A stretch of DNA of 64,000 bases from JBFWYO01 sp050186335 (lineage in GTDB: Bacteria > Pseudomonadota > Alphaproteobacteria > Bin65). A program made the position numbers and the translations under genes. The notes under the pieces were generated by a model, which was not told the DNA's origin, searched no databases, and saw only the letters and a program-made list of their open reading frames with translations. Of the stretch, positions 43,569-55,372 are shown piece after piece. The stretch's first letter is position 1. Every line of letters starts with the position of its first letter. The stretch lies in NCBI GenBank assembly GCA_050186335.1, contig JBFWYO010000002.1, positions 62,001 through 126,000 of the forward strand, written 5' to 3'.

Positions 43569-44381
43569 TTACGCGGCCGTTTCGGCCTTCGGTGCTTCCG
43601 CGGGTGCCGCTGCGGCCACTTCGGCCAGCGGCAGGTTTTCGACCGGCGGCGCTTCCGCCTCGCCGGCATCGCCGCCGCGACGCACCGCTTCTTCCTGCAG
43701 GCCGTCCAACACGGCGCCCCACAGCAGATCGCAATACGTTTCGACCGCCCGCAGCGCGTCGTCGTTGCCCGGGATCGGGAACGCGATGCCGTCCGGATCG
43801 GAATTGCTGTCAAGCACGGCCACGACCGGGATGTTCAGCTTGTTGGCTTCCTGCACGGCGATCGATTCCTTGTTGGTATCGATCACCACGATGATGTCCG
43901 GCAGGCCGCGCATTTCCTTGATGCCGCCGAGCGCGCGCTGCAGCTTGTCGCGCTCGCGGGTCAGTTGCAGCAGTTCCTTCTTGGTCAGGCCCTGGCGCGC
44001 CTGCTCGCTTTCGAGCTTCGCATCGAGTTCCTTCAGGCGGGCGATCGAGTTGGTCATCGTGCGCCAGTTGGTCAGCATGCCGCCGAGCCAGCGATGGTCA
44101 ACATAGTATTGCCCGCAGCGTTCCGCCGTCTTGGCGACGATCGGGCTCGCGGTGCGCTTGGTGCCGACAAACAAAACACGCCCGCCCTTGGCGGCTACGT
44201 CGCGGACCGCCTGCATGGCGCGCTGCAGGAGCGGCACCGTCTGCTGCAGGTCGATGATGTGAATCTTGTTGCGCTCGCCGTAGATGTACGAACGCATCTT
44301 CGGATTCCAGCGGCGCGTGTTATGGCCGAAATGAACGCCAGCCTCGAGCAACTGACGCATGCTGAACGATGGCATTGCCAT
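43569..44381 (-). CDS. rpsB: 30S ribosomal protein S2
   Basis: Small-subunit protein needed for S1 docking. It is 270 aa. The core is unmistakable (MRQLLEAGVHFGHNTRRWNPKM, KGGRVLFVGTKRTAS, YYVDHRWLGGMLTNW, DTNKESIAVQEANKLNIPVVAVLDSN). It ends in a 40-residue Ala/Glu/Pro-rich acidic tail, common in alphaproteobacteria. GGAGAAGGAGAG precedes the ATG at 44381; a second ATG at 44375 is possible. The leader (44382-44540) carries a hairpin at 44426-44441 that may be an autoregulatory site. Confidence 0.97.
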   Translation of the reverse strand: MAMPSFSMRQLLEAGVHFGHNTRRWNPKMRSYIYGERNKIHIIDLQQTVPLLQRAMQAVRDVAAKGGRVLFVGTKRTASPIVAKTAERCGQYYVDHRWLGGMLTNWRTMTNSIARLKELDAKLESEQARQGLTKKELLQLTRERDKLQRALGGIKEMRGLPDIIVVIDTNKESIAVQEANKLNIPVVAVLDSNSDPDGIAFPIPGNDDALRAVETYCDLLWGAVLDGLQEEAVRRGGDAGEAEAPPVENLPLAEVAAAAPAEAPKAETAA

Positions 44382-44425
44382 AGTTCTACTCTCCTTCTCC
44401 GGTTGAGCCTCCGCGGAACGTGTGA

Positions 44426-44441
44426 CCGAGCGAATGCTCGG
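44426..44441 (-). promoter_or_regulatory. hairpin in the rpsB leader
   Basis: A perfect 6-bp inverted repeat (CCGAGC / GCTCGG, 4-nt loop) lies 45 bp before the rpsB start on its transcript. A weak promoter-like TATAT lies around 44512-44520. S2 operons are often controlled by S2 binding its own leader, so this is a candidate element, but no consensus was checked. Confidence 0.3.
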
Positions 44442-44562
44442 ACCGGATCGATCCTGGGCCTATGACGCCCGGGGCCGAAATTCCGCGTGTGGGATTAAGC
44501 AACGGCGCGGTTGATATAGGGTTTCGGTCGGGAAAACAAGCCCTTGAGCCGGCGCCGGGGGC

Positions 44563-48048
<3,486 letters not shown>

Positions 48049-48130
48049 CGAAACCGGAGCAGTTGGGACCTTGCCTGGACCCGAAGCGACTCTTACCGCG
48101 AGCGCGCGGCCGCTTCAACCGCGAACGCGC

Positions 48131-48847
48131 TCACGCGCGAGGCACCTGCGTCACACGACCGTCCTGCAAGCGCAAAATACGGTCCATGCGATTTGCCAGT
48201 TCGGCATTGTGGGTGGCGACCAATGCGCCGATGCGCGCGTTGCGCACCAACGATTGCAGTTGCGCGAACACGCGCTCCGCCGTCGCATGATCGAGATTGC
48301 CGGTCGGCTCGTCGGCCAACAGCAGCACCGGGCCGTTGGCCAGCGCCCGGGCGATGGCGACCCGCTGCTGCTCGCCACCCGAAAGCTTGCCCGGTCGGTG
48401 GGTTTCGCGCCCCGCCAGGCCCAGGCCGGCCAGTAGTTCATGGGCGCGCTTGCGCGCCTCGCGACGCGACCGGTCGGCGATCATTTGCGGCAGCACGACG
48501 TTCTCCAGCGCGGTGAATTCGGGCAGCAGATGATGATACTGATAGATGAAGCCGAGCCGTTGCAGCCGCAACGACGAGCGCGCGCCGTCGGACAAATCGC
48601 GGCACGGTCGGCCGAGCAGCAGCACCTCGCCTTCGGTCGGCCGCTCGAGCAGCCCGGCGATATGCAGCAGCGTGGATTTGCCGGCGCCGGACGGCCCGAC
48701 CAGCGCCACCATCTCGCCGGCGCGGATCGACAACGAAATTCCGCGCAGAATTTCCAGCGTCGCCTCGCCCTGCTTGAACACGCGCGTGACGTCGCGCAGT
48801 TCCAGCACCGGGCCGGCGCCGAGCTCGGATGCCTGCGGGCTATTCAT
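48131..48847 (-). CDS. lolD: lipoprotein-releasing ABC transporter ATPase LolD
   Basis: ATPase that powers release of outer-membrane lipoproteins from the inner membrane. It is 238 aa with Walker A (ALVGPSGAGKSTLLH), the Q-loop region, the signature LSGGEQQRVAIARAL and Walker B (LLLADEPTGNLD). Its ATG overlaps the last 8 bp of lolC, so the two are coupled. The MacB/LolD family is broad; the adjacent LolC-type permease fixes the assignment. Confidence 0.95.
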   Translation of the reverse strand: MNSPQASELGAGPVLELRDVTRVFKQGEATLEILRGISLSIRAGEMVALVGPSGAGKSTLLHIAGLLERPTEGEVLLLGRPCRDLSDGARSSLRLQRLGFIYQYHHLLPEFTALENVVLPQMIADRSRREARKRAHELLAGLGLAGRETHRPGKLSGGEQQRVAIARALANGPVLLLADEPTGNLDHATAERVFAQLQSLVRNARIGALVATHNAELANRMDRILRLQDGRVTQVPRA

Positions 48848-50096
48848 TGCGCAGCGCCTCGACCGGATCGAGGCGCGCCGCGCGCCACGACGGATAGACG
48901 GTCGCCAGGAACGTCAGCCCCAGGCTCATGCCACCGATCAGATACACTTCGCGCATGTCGACGATCGCCGGCAGACGGGACAGGAAATAGATCTCGGCCG
49001 CGAACAGTTCCCGGCCAGACAGGCTTTCCAGCCAGCCCTTGATGACGTTGATGTTGTCGCAAAACACCAGGCCGAGCGCCACGCCCGCCAACGTACCGAC
49101 CACGCCGATGCTGGCGCCGCTCAGGAAAAAGATGCGCATCACCGACCAGCGCGTGGCGCCCATGGTGCGCATGATGGCGATGGCTTGAACCTTGTCCTTG
49201 ACCAGCATGATCAGGCTGGAGACGATGTTGAACGCCGCGACGATGATGATCAGCGTCAGGATCATGAACATCACGCTGCGCTCGACCTGCAGCGCGTTGA
49301 AAAACGTCGTATTGGTATCGCGCCAATCGGTGATACGCAGATTCGGGTACGGCAGCTTGGCGATCTCGCGAATCACCAGATGCGAACCGTCGGGATTGGC
49401 GGTCATGACCTCGATCGACGACACCGCATCCGGCAGGCTGAAGTAACGCTGCGCCTCCTCGAGCGGCATGAACACGAAGGAACGGTCGTACTCGGCCATG
49501 CCGACGTCGAACGTGGCGACGACCCGGTAGGCCTTGGTGCGCGGAACCACGCCGAACGGCGTGGTATTGCCCTTGGGCGAGATCAGCGACAGGCGGTCGC
49601 CGACGCGCAATCCGAAATTGCGCGCCATGCGGTGGCCGATGATGATGCCGTCGTCGCCCTCGAACCGGTCCGCGACCACGGGGTCGATCTTGGCGGACAC
49701 CAGCTTATTGCGGCGGAAATCCTCCTTCGACAGGCCGCGCACGATGACCCCGGCATTGAAGTCGTTGGCGGTTGCCAACACCTGCCCGTCGATCGCCGGC
49801 GTCGCCGTGACCACGCCCGGAATGCCGCGGATTGCCTTGGCGATATCGTCGTAACGACCGAGCGGAACGCCCTGGCCGGAGACCACGATATGGCCGTTGA
49901 AACCGAGGATCTTGCCCATCAGCTCGTGCCGAAAGCCGTTCATCACCGACATGACGATGATGAGCGTGGCGACCCCGAGCAGAATGCCGAGAAAACTGAA
50001 CCCGGCGATGACGGAAATGAACCCCTCGCGCCGCTTCGGCCGCAAATAGCGCATCGCCACCATGCGCTCGAACGGCGAAAACAAAAACAGGCGCAT
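48840..50096 (-). CDS. lolC: lipoprotein-releasing ABC transporter permease (LolC/E type)
   Basis: A 418-aa permease with one N-terminal helix (about 25-48, ISVIAGFSFLGILLGVATLIIVMSVMNGFR), a large periplasmic domain (about 50-270) and three C-terminal helices. The start is LFLFSPFERMVAMRYLRPKRREGF, the typical beginning. Only one LolC/E-type gene is present, the arrangement in alphaproteobacteria where a single permease is thought to form a homodimer. A frame extension through proS is spurious. It lies 20 bp after proS. Confidence 0.94.
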   Translation of the reverse strand: MRLFLFSPFERMVAMRYLRPKRREGFISVIAGFSFLGILLGVATLIIVMSVMNGFRHELMGKILGFNGHIVVSGQGVPLGRYDDIAKAIRGIPGVVTATPAIDGQVLATANDFNAGVIVRGLSKEDFRRNKLVSAKIDPVVADRFEGDDGIIIGHRMARNFGLRVGDRLSLISPKGNTTPFGVVPRTKAYRVVATFDVGMAEYDRSFVFMPLEEAQRYFSLPDAVSSIEVMTANPDGSHLVIREIAKLPYPNLRITDWRDTNTTFFNALQVERSVMFMILTLIIIVAAFNIVSSLIMLVKDKVQAIAIMRTMGATRWSVMRIFFLSGASIGVVGTLAGVALGLVFCDNINVIKGWLESLSGRELFAAEIYFLSRLPAIVDMREVYLIGGMSLGLTFLATVYPSWRAARLDPVEALRNE

Positions 50097-50116
50097 GGGC
50101 GATCGGGCCTTTGCTG

Positions 50117-51430
50117 TTATGCGGTCAGGCGATTGAGCGCAGCATCGAGGCTTAGATCCTCGCGCGCGCCGGTCTTGCGGTTCTTCACTTCGATGATGCC
50201 GGCCTTGACGCCGCGCGGCCCGATCACCGCCTGCCAGGGCAGGCCGATCAGATCCATGTCGGCGAACTTGCCGCCCGGGCTGCCGTCGCGATCGTCGTAA
50301 AGCACTTCCACGCCGGCGTTGCGCAATTTGCCGTAAAGCCCGTCCGCCGCCGCCACGCAGGCGGCATCGCTGACCCGGATATTGACCAGCCCGACCTTGA
50401 ACGGCGCCACCGATTCGGGCCACACGATGCCCGAATCGTCGTGGCTTGCCTCGATGATCGCTCCCACCAGGCGCGACACGCCGATGCCGTAGGAGCCCAT
50501 TTCGACCACGATCTGTTCGCCGCCCGGCCCCGCCACCACGGCGCCCAGCGGTTTCGAGTATTTGGTGCCGAAATAGAAGATATGGCCGACTTCGATGCCG
50601 CGCGCCTGGATCAGATCGGTGGCCGCAACCGGACATGTTTCGGCTTTGTGCATGTCGTCGGCGGCGGCATAGAAATTCGTCCATTGCTCGATCAACGGCG
50701 CGAGGTCCGCCGCGTAATCGATCCGCTCCCGGGCGATGTCGAGCTCGAGCAAACCCTTGTCGCAGAACACGTGGCTTTCGCCGGTTTCCGCCAGCACGAT
50801 GAATTCATGGCTGAGATCGCCGCCGATCGGCCCGGCGGCGGCGCGCAGCGGGATCGCGCGCAATCCCATGCGCGCGAAGGTGCGCAGATAGGCCACGAAC
50901 ATCTGATTGTAGGAGTGCCGCGCGGCCTTGAAGTCGAGATCGAACGAATACGCGTCCTTCATCAGGAATTCGCGCCCGCGCATGACGCCGAAGCGCGGCC
51001 GCACCTCGTCGCGGAACTTCCACTGAATGTGGTAGAGATTTTTCGGCAGATCCTTGTAGCTCTTGACGGCGCTCCGGAAGATGTCGGTGACCAGTTCCTC
51101 GTTGGTCGGGCCGTACAGCATTTCGCGCTCGTGCCGATCGACGATGCGCAGCATTTCCTTGCCGTAATCGTCGTAGCGGCCGGATTCGCGCCACAGGTCC
51201 GCAGACTGGATCGTCGGCATGAGGATTTCCTGCGCGCCCGCGGCGTCCTGCTCTTCGCGCACGATCTGCTCGACTTTCTTGAGCACGCGGAAGCCGAGCG
51301 GCAGCCACGAGTAGATGCCGGCCGAGGCCTGCCGGACCATGCCGGCGCGCAGCATGAGACGGTGCGAGACGATCTGCGCCTCGCTCGGCGTCTCCTTCAA
51401 GGTCGGCATGAAGAAACGGGTTAAACGCAT
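50117..51430 (-). CDS. proS: prolyl-tRNA synthetase, short form without INS editing domain
   Basis: Class II synthetase charging tRNA-Pro. It is 437 aa from the ATG at 51430 (beginning RLTRFFMPTLKETPSEA). Motif 1 to 3 regions are LPLGFRVLKKVEQIVREEQ, FRDEVRPRFGVMRGREFLMKDAYSF and EMGSYGIGVSRLVGAIIE. The C-terminal anticodon domain begins PFKVGLVNIRV. The insertion (INS) editing domain found between motifs 2 and 3 in E. coli ProS (572 aa) is missing, as is normal in alphaproteobacteria; Ala-tRNA-Pro hydrolysis then needs a separate enzyme such as ProXp-ala, not seen here. Confidence 0.97.
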   Translation of the reverse strand: MRLTRFFMPTLKETPSEAQIVSHRLMLRAGMVRQASAGIYSWLPLGFRVLKKVEQIVREEQDAAGAQEILMPTIQSADLWRESGRYDDYGKEMLRIVDRHEREMLYGPTNEELVTDIFRSAVKSYKDLPKNLYHIQWKFRDEVRPRFGVMRGREFLMKDAYSFDLDFKAARHSYNQMFVAYLRTFARMGLRAIPLRAAAGPIGGDLSHEFIVLAETGESHVFCDKGLLELDIARERIDYAADLAPLIEQWTNFYAAADDMHKAETCPVAATDLIQARGIEVGHIFYFGTKYSKPLGAVVAGPGGEQIVVEMGSYGIGVSRLVGAIIEASHDDSGIVWPESVAPFKVGLVNIRVSDAACVAAADGLYGKLRNAGVEVLYDDRDGSPGGKFADMDLIGLPWQAVIGPRGVKAGIIEVKNRKTGAREDLSLDAALNRLTA

Positions 51431-51629
51431 AGAATCCTCTGGGAAAATCGGCCTAAAGAACAAACGTGGCCGAACTATGGGCGGGTGAATTTAGGCAAAT
51501 GCTTGCTTGGGCGCAACGCGGCCGGTGCAACGCAACATCGTCTGTCCCCGGGGCGAAGGGGGTCGGGACCGGTATCTGGTTGCCGCGCCGGCTTTCGCCT
51601 ATCATGAATTTTCATATTTAGGGCGGATT

Positions 51630-53657
51630 GTGGAAAACCCGAACGTCCTGCCGGTCGGCACGACTCTGCACGGATACCGCATTCTCGGTATTCTTGGCGC
51701 CGGCGCGTTCGGCGTCACCTATCGGGCGGAACACGTCTCGATGGGGCAGATCGTCGCCATTAAGGAATACCTGCCCAACAGCGTCGCCTTTCGCGACCAC
51801 AACCGGCTCACGCTGCGCACGGTAACGCCCGGCAAGCTCGATGATTTCGAGCGCGGCCTGGAACGATTCAAGCAGGAAGCGCGCACCCTCGCCGGCCTTA
51901 AGCATCCGAACGTCGTGCCGGTCTATAATTTCTTCGAGGCCAACAGCACCGCGTACATGGTGATGGAATTCCAGGCCGGCTCGAGCCTGCAGGACATCCT
52001 CGACCGCGCCAAGACCCTGGACGCCGCCGCCATACGCGTCTTGTTGAACGGCATGCTGAACGGCCTGGCGGCGGTGCACGACGCCGGTTTTCTGCATCGC
52101 GATCTCAAACCCAGCAATATTTACGTCCGCGCCGACGGCACGCCGGTCCTGCTGGATTTCGGCGCGGCCCGGCAGACGTTCGGCGCCGCCGCGCTGAGCG
52201 TTTCGTACAGCGACGGTTTCGCCGCGATCGAGCAGTATTCGCGCGATGCGACGCAGGGCAAATGGACCGATATCTACGGGCTCGGCGCCACGCTGTTTCA
52301 ATGCGTGACCGGCGAGATCCCGCCGCTCTCGCCGGGGCGCGTGCTCGCCAAGCAGGAAAAGCGCCCGGATCCGGTGGCGCCGGCATTGCGTCGCGTGACC
52401 GCCGATTATCCCGGCGCGCTGCTCGCAGGGATCGAAACGTGCATGGCCTTGCTGCCCGACGATCGTCCGCAAAACGTGCCAGCTGCGCGCGCCCGGTTCC
52501 GCGAATTCCTGGAAGGCGGCGAGTCGAAGTGGAAAAAGTGGCGCTCGAAACAGCCGGTGCGGGACTTCTTGCGCCGCCCGGCGGCGACCGCCGGCGCCGC
52601 GCTGCTGGTCGTAGCGGTGATCGGCATCGGTGGGTATTATGGTTATGACGAATGGCGCTACCGCGCTGACATCGGCAGCGCCGAGGCGGCATTCGAGGCC
52701 CGCACCTTCGCCGAGGCAAGGCGCTACCTCGAGGCGGCGCAACATCGCCGGCCGCAGAGTGCGCGCGCACGGCAACTGGCGCTGCATCTGCAGATCGCCG
52801 CGAAGCCGGACGGCATTGGCGGCAACCAGGATTGCGCATTATGTCCGGCGCTGGTTGCGATACCCACCGGCACATTCACGATGGGCTCCCCGGACACCGA
52901 AGCGGACAGTTTTCGCACGGAAAAGCCGCCTCATCCGGTGACCATCGCCAAACCGTTTCTGATGGGCAAGACCGAGGTGACCTACGCCCAGTTTCGCGCC
53001 TTCGTGCAGGCGACCGGACACGTACCGGTGGCCGAATGCAAGACATACGATTTCCTGACCGCACGATATATCGTCGACAAGGCGGCCAGCTGGCAAAAGC
53101 CGGATTTCCCGGCCATCGACGATCATCCGGTCGTCTGCGTGAGTTGGCATGACGCCAAAGCCTATGTCGCATGGCTGTCGCAGATAACCGGCAAGACTTA
53201 CCGCTTGCCGAGCGAAGCCGAGTGGGAATACGCCGCCCGCGGCGGACTCGTTGTGCCGAATTATTGGCGTGGTGTCGGTTCCGAGGCCTGCAAGTACGCC
53301 AACGTCATGGACAAAGACGGCAAGCAGCGCGTTCCGAAGACCGTGAATTGGCAGAATTTCGATTGCGCCGACGGTTTTGAGTGGACCGCGCCGGTCGGCG
53401 GCTTCGCGGCAAATGCCTACGGGTTGCACAACATGCTGGGCAACGTGTGGGAATGGACCGAGGATTGCGTAAATCTCACCTATCGGGGCGCTCCTGCCGA
53501 CGGCAGTGCCTGGATCACCGGCGACTGCGATTTGCGCATCATGCGCGGCGGCAGCTGGATCAGCCAGCCGCGCGATCAGCGCTTTGCGACGCGCGGCTAC
53601 AATCAACCCGGAGACGGGTTCTACGTCACCGGCTTTCGCGTGGTTCGCGAGCCGTAA
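51630..53657 (+). CDS. membrane-anchored Ser/Thr protein kinase fused to an FGE/SUMF1-like domain
   Basis: A 675-aa fusion. Kinase domain, residues about 15-290: Gly loop GAGAFG (23-28), Lys45 in VAIKEY, HRDLKPSN (156-163) and DFGAAR (176-181). The activation segment ends in GFAAIEQY instead of APE, a variant typical of bacterial kinases of this group. One membrane helix is at about 319-341. A short outer linker holds a CALC pair, and residues about 405-675 form a formylglycine-generating-enzyme fold (AIPTGTFTMGS, YRLPSEAEWEYAARGG, MLGNVWEWTEDC, MRGGSWISQP, GFRVVRE). The active-site Cys usual near GFRCA is Val here, so the domain is probably a sensor and not an enzyme. Start is GTG 51630; upstream in-frame codons are less likely. 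It interrupts the usual proS-DUF1467 neighbourhood. Confidence 0.88.
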   Translation: MENPNVLPVGTTLHGYRILGILGAGAFGVTYRAEHVSMGQIVAIKEYLPNSVAFRDHNRLTLRTVTPGKLDDFERGLERFKQEARTLAGLKHPNVVPVYNFFEANSTAYMVMEFQAGSSLQDILDRAKTLDAAAIRVLLNGMLNGLAAVHDAGFLHRDLKPSNIYVRADGTPVLLDFGAARQTFGAAALSVSYSDGFAAIEQYSRDATQGKWTDIYGLGATLFQCVTGEIPPLSPGRVLAKQEKRPDPVAPALRRVTADYPGALLAGIETCMALLPDDRPQNVPAARARFREFLEGGESKWKKWRSKQPVRDFLRRPAATAGAALLVVAVIGIGGYYGYDEWRYRADIGSAEAAFEARTFAEARRYLEAAQHRRPQSARARQLALHLQIAAKPDGIGGNQDCALCPALVAIPTGTFTMGSPDTEADSFRTEKPPHPVTIAKPFLMGKTEVTYAQFRAFVQATGHVPVAECKTYDFLTARYIVDKAASWQKPDFPAIDDHPVVCVSWHDAKAYVAWLSQITGKTYRLPSEAEWEYAARGGLVVPNYWRGVGSEACKYANVMDKDGKQRVPKTVNWQNFDCADGFEWTAPVGGFAANAYGLHNMLGNVWEWTEDCVNLTYRGAPADGSAWITGDCDLRIMRGGSWISQPRDQRFATRGYNQPGDGFYVTGFRVVREP

Positions 53658-53730
53658 CCGACTTGTCCGCCGCGGTATCGCTTGATTAGATGCAATCGGG
53701 GCTGCCGTCGCGTCGGGCAAGGAGGGGAAA

Positions 53731-55053
53731 GTGTTTGAGCGTTTGTTCCACATCGAAGCGCGCGGCAGTTCCGTGCGCACCGAGATCATTGCCGGGATCA
53801 GTACGTTCCTGACCATGGCGTACATCATTTTCGTCAACCCGAGTATCTTGGCCGGCTCGGGCATGGACCAGGGCGCCGTGTTCGTGGCGACCTGCCTGGC
53901 CGCGGCGATCTCGTGCCTGATCATGGGATTGTATGCGAACTACCCGATCGCCCTCGCCCCCGGCATGGGCCTGAACGCGTTCTTCACCTTCGTGATGGTC
54001 AAGGGCATGGGGCTGTCGTGGCAGGTGGCGCTGGCGGCGGTGTTCGTCTCCGGCATCATCGCCCTGCTGGTCAGCCTTTCGCCGCTGCGCGAATGGCTGA
54101 TCAACGCAATTCCGCGTTCGATGAAGATGGCGATCGCGGCCGGCATCGGCTTCTTCCTGGGCATCATCGGCTTCGAGGCGGCCGGTATTTCCGTGGCCCA
54201 CCCGGCGACGCTGCTGACCGCTGGTGACTTGACCAAATGGGCGGTCGTGCTGGCCTCGCTCGGCTTCGTGGTCATCGTGGCACTCGACCGGCTGCGGGTG
54301 CCGGGTGCGATCATCATCGGCGTCCTGCTGGTCACCGCGGCCGGCATCCTGCTCGAGGTCAAGTTCCTCGACGGCAAGGCGGTGACCGGCCTCAAAGGCA
54401 TCGTCGATATGCCGCCGAGCGTTCTGCCGACCTTGTTCGCGCTCGATTTCGGCGGGCTGCTGAAACTTTCCATCGGTGCCATGCTGATCCTGATTTTCAG
54501 CCTGGTGATCGCCGATTTTTTCGATACCGCCGGGACGCTGGTTGCGGTCTCGCATCAGGCCGGACTGCTCGACGACGACGGCAAGTTGCCCGGTCTGCGT
54601 CGCGCGCTGGTCGCCGACAGCACGGCGACCGCGGTCGGCGCCCTGCTCGGCACCTCGAATACGACAAGCTATATCGAGAGCGGCGCCGGCATTCGCGCCG
54701 GCGGGCGCACCGGCCTGACCGCCGTCGTGGTCGCCATTCTATTTTTGCTGGCGCTGGTGTTCTCGCCGCTCGCCGCCTCGATTCCGCCGTATGCGACCGC
54801 CCCGGCGATCCTGTTCGTGGCGTGCATGATGGCGAAGGCATTGGCCGAGATCGATTGGCAGGAACCGACGGAATATGTGCCGGCCATGATAACGGCGCTC
54901 GGCATGCCGTTTACATTTTCCATCGCGACCGGCATCGGATTGGGGTTTATCGCCTATGTTTTGATCAAGTTTTTATGCGGAAAAGTGGCGGAAACCGGGG
55001 TTGCCGTCTGGCTCATCGCGGCCGCGTTTCTGACCCATTTTGCGCTTGGTTAA
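53731..55053 (+). CDS. NCS2-family purine permease (guanine/hypoxanthine, AzgA-like)
   Basis: A 440-aa protein with 12-14 membrane segments. The AzgA-type signatures are TEIIAGISTFLTMAYIIFVNPSIL, YPIALAPGMGLNAFFTF, AIAAGIGFFLGIIGF, VIADFFDTAGTLVAVSHQAGL and LLGTSNTTSYIESGAGI. Family members import guanine, hypoxanthine or adenine by proton symport. The start is GTG 53731 with GGAGGGG just upstream. It follows the kinase gene by 73 bp; whether the two are functionally linked is unknown. A weak hairpin (about 55054-55103) follows it. Confidence 0.92.
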   Translation: MFERLFHIEARGSSVRTEIIAGISTFLTMAYIIFVNPSILAGSGMDQGAVFVATCLAAAISCLIMGLYANYPIALAPGMGLNAFFTFVMVKGMGLSWQVALAAVFVSGIIALLVSLSPLREWLINAIPRSMKMAIAAGIGFFLGIIGFEAAGISVAHPATLLTAGDLTKWAVVLASLGFVVIVALDRLRVPGAIIIGVLLVTAAGILLEVKFLDGKAVTGLKGIVDMPPSVLPTLFALDFGGLLKLSIGAMLILIFSLVIADFFDTAGTLVAVSHQAGLLDDDGKLPGLRRALVADSTATAVGALLGTSNTTSYIESGAGIRAGGRTGLTAVVVAILFLLALVFSPLAASIPPYATAPAILFVACMMAKALAEIDWQEPTEYVPAMITALGMPFTFSIATGIGLGFIAYVLIKFLCGKVAETGVAVWLIAAAFLTHFALG

Positions 55054-55105
55054 AATCGGCCGGGAACCCGCAGAAACGTTAATGTTTTGGCCGGCTGATT
55101 TTCCC

Positions 55106-55134
55106 GTGACCTGTGCCTCAAAAACAGGTAGATT
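55106..55134 (+). promoter_or_regulatory. promoter of the candidate ncRNA
   Basis: GTGACC (55106-55111), exactly 17 bp, TAGATT (55129-55134). The spacer carries the inverted repeat CCTGT (55110-55114) / ACAGG (55124-55128), which could be an operator. No ORF follows it; a strong terminator does. Confidence 0.45.
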
Positions 55135-55140
55135 GCACAT

Positions 55141-55342
55141 GTTTGCATCTGTCGGCGGCCGCCTTTAGGCGGCGCGGCAGAGGGCGGGATCGGAGCAATC
55201 CGCCATTCGCCCAAGTCTGGGGAGGTTTGCCCAGGGTTAAGGCTTTCGCGTTGGAGGGGGATCCGGCGCGCATCACTGGCCCGGGCAAATTTTGGGACGA
55301 CAAAGCTGGGTATCGGGAACGATATCCAGCTTTGTTCTTTTC
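55141..55342 (+). ncRNA. candidate structured non-coding RNA, about 200 nt
   Basis: Between the permease and the convergent tag gene, 319 bp hold no credible ORF but a promoter (55106-55134), a series of hairpins and a strong terminator. Visible stems are GCCGCC-TTTA-GGCGGC (about 55168-55183), GGGCG...CGCCC enclosing GGAT/ATCC (about 55194-55226) and CTGGG/CCCAG (about 55233-55252). The terminator stem is at 55300-55335. Size and layout fit a free-standing RNA such as 6S RNA or an alphaproteobacterial small RNA. I could not match a known family, and the ends do not obviously pair as in 6S RNA. Confidence 0.4.
55300..55342 (+). terminator. strong rho-independent terminator
   Basis: A 16-bp stem with one mismatch (55300-55315 against 55320-55335, GGAA tetraloop) followed by TCTTTTC. 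It is about 250 bp from the permease stop and 31 bp from the convergent tag stop codon, so it may close the candidate ncRNA. Confidence 0.85.
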
Positions 55343-55372
55343 GGGGGCCGGCACGCCGGTCGTGCCGCCGCG

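Noticed and set aside
48840..50684. Apparent fusion of lolC to a segment of proS
   Set aside because: The added sequence is an out-of-frame reading of proS; LolC homologues start at the ATG at 50096.
51604..51621. Tiny ORF (5 codons) before the kinase gene as a leader peptide
   Set aside because: No repeated codons, no attenuator-like structure and no clear ribosome binding site.
55141..55342. Identification of the candidate RNA as SRP RNA, RNase P RNA or tmRNA
   Set aside because: The conserved core words of those RNAs are not present; the region stays an unassigned candidate.
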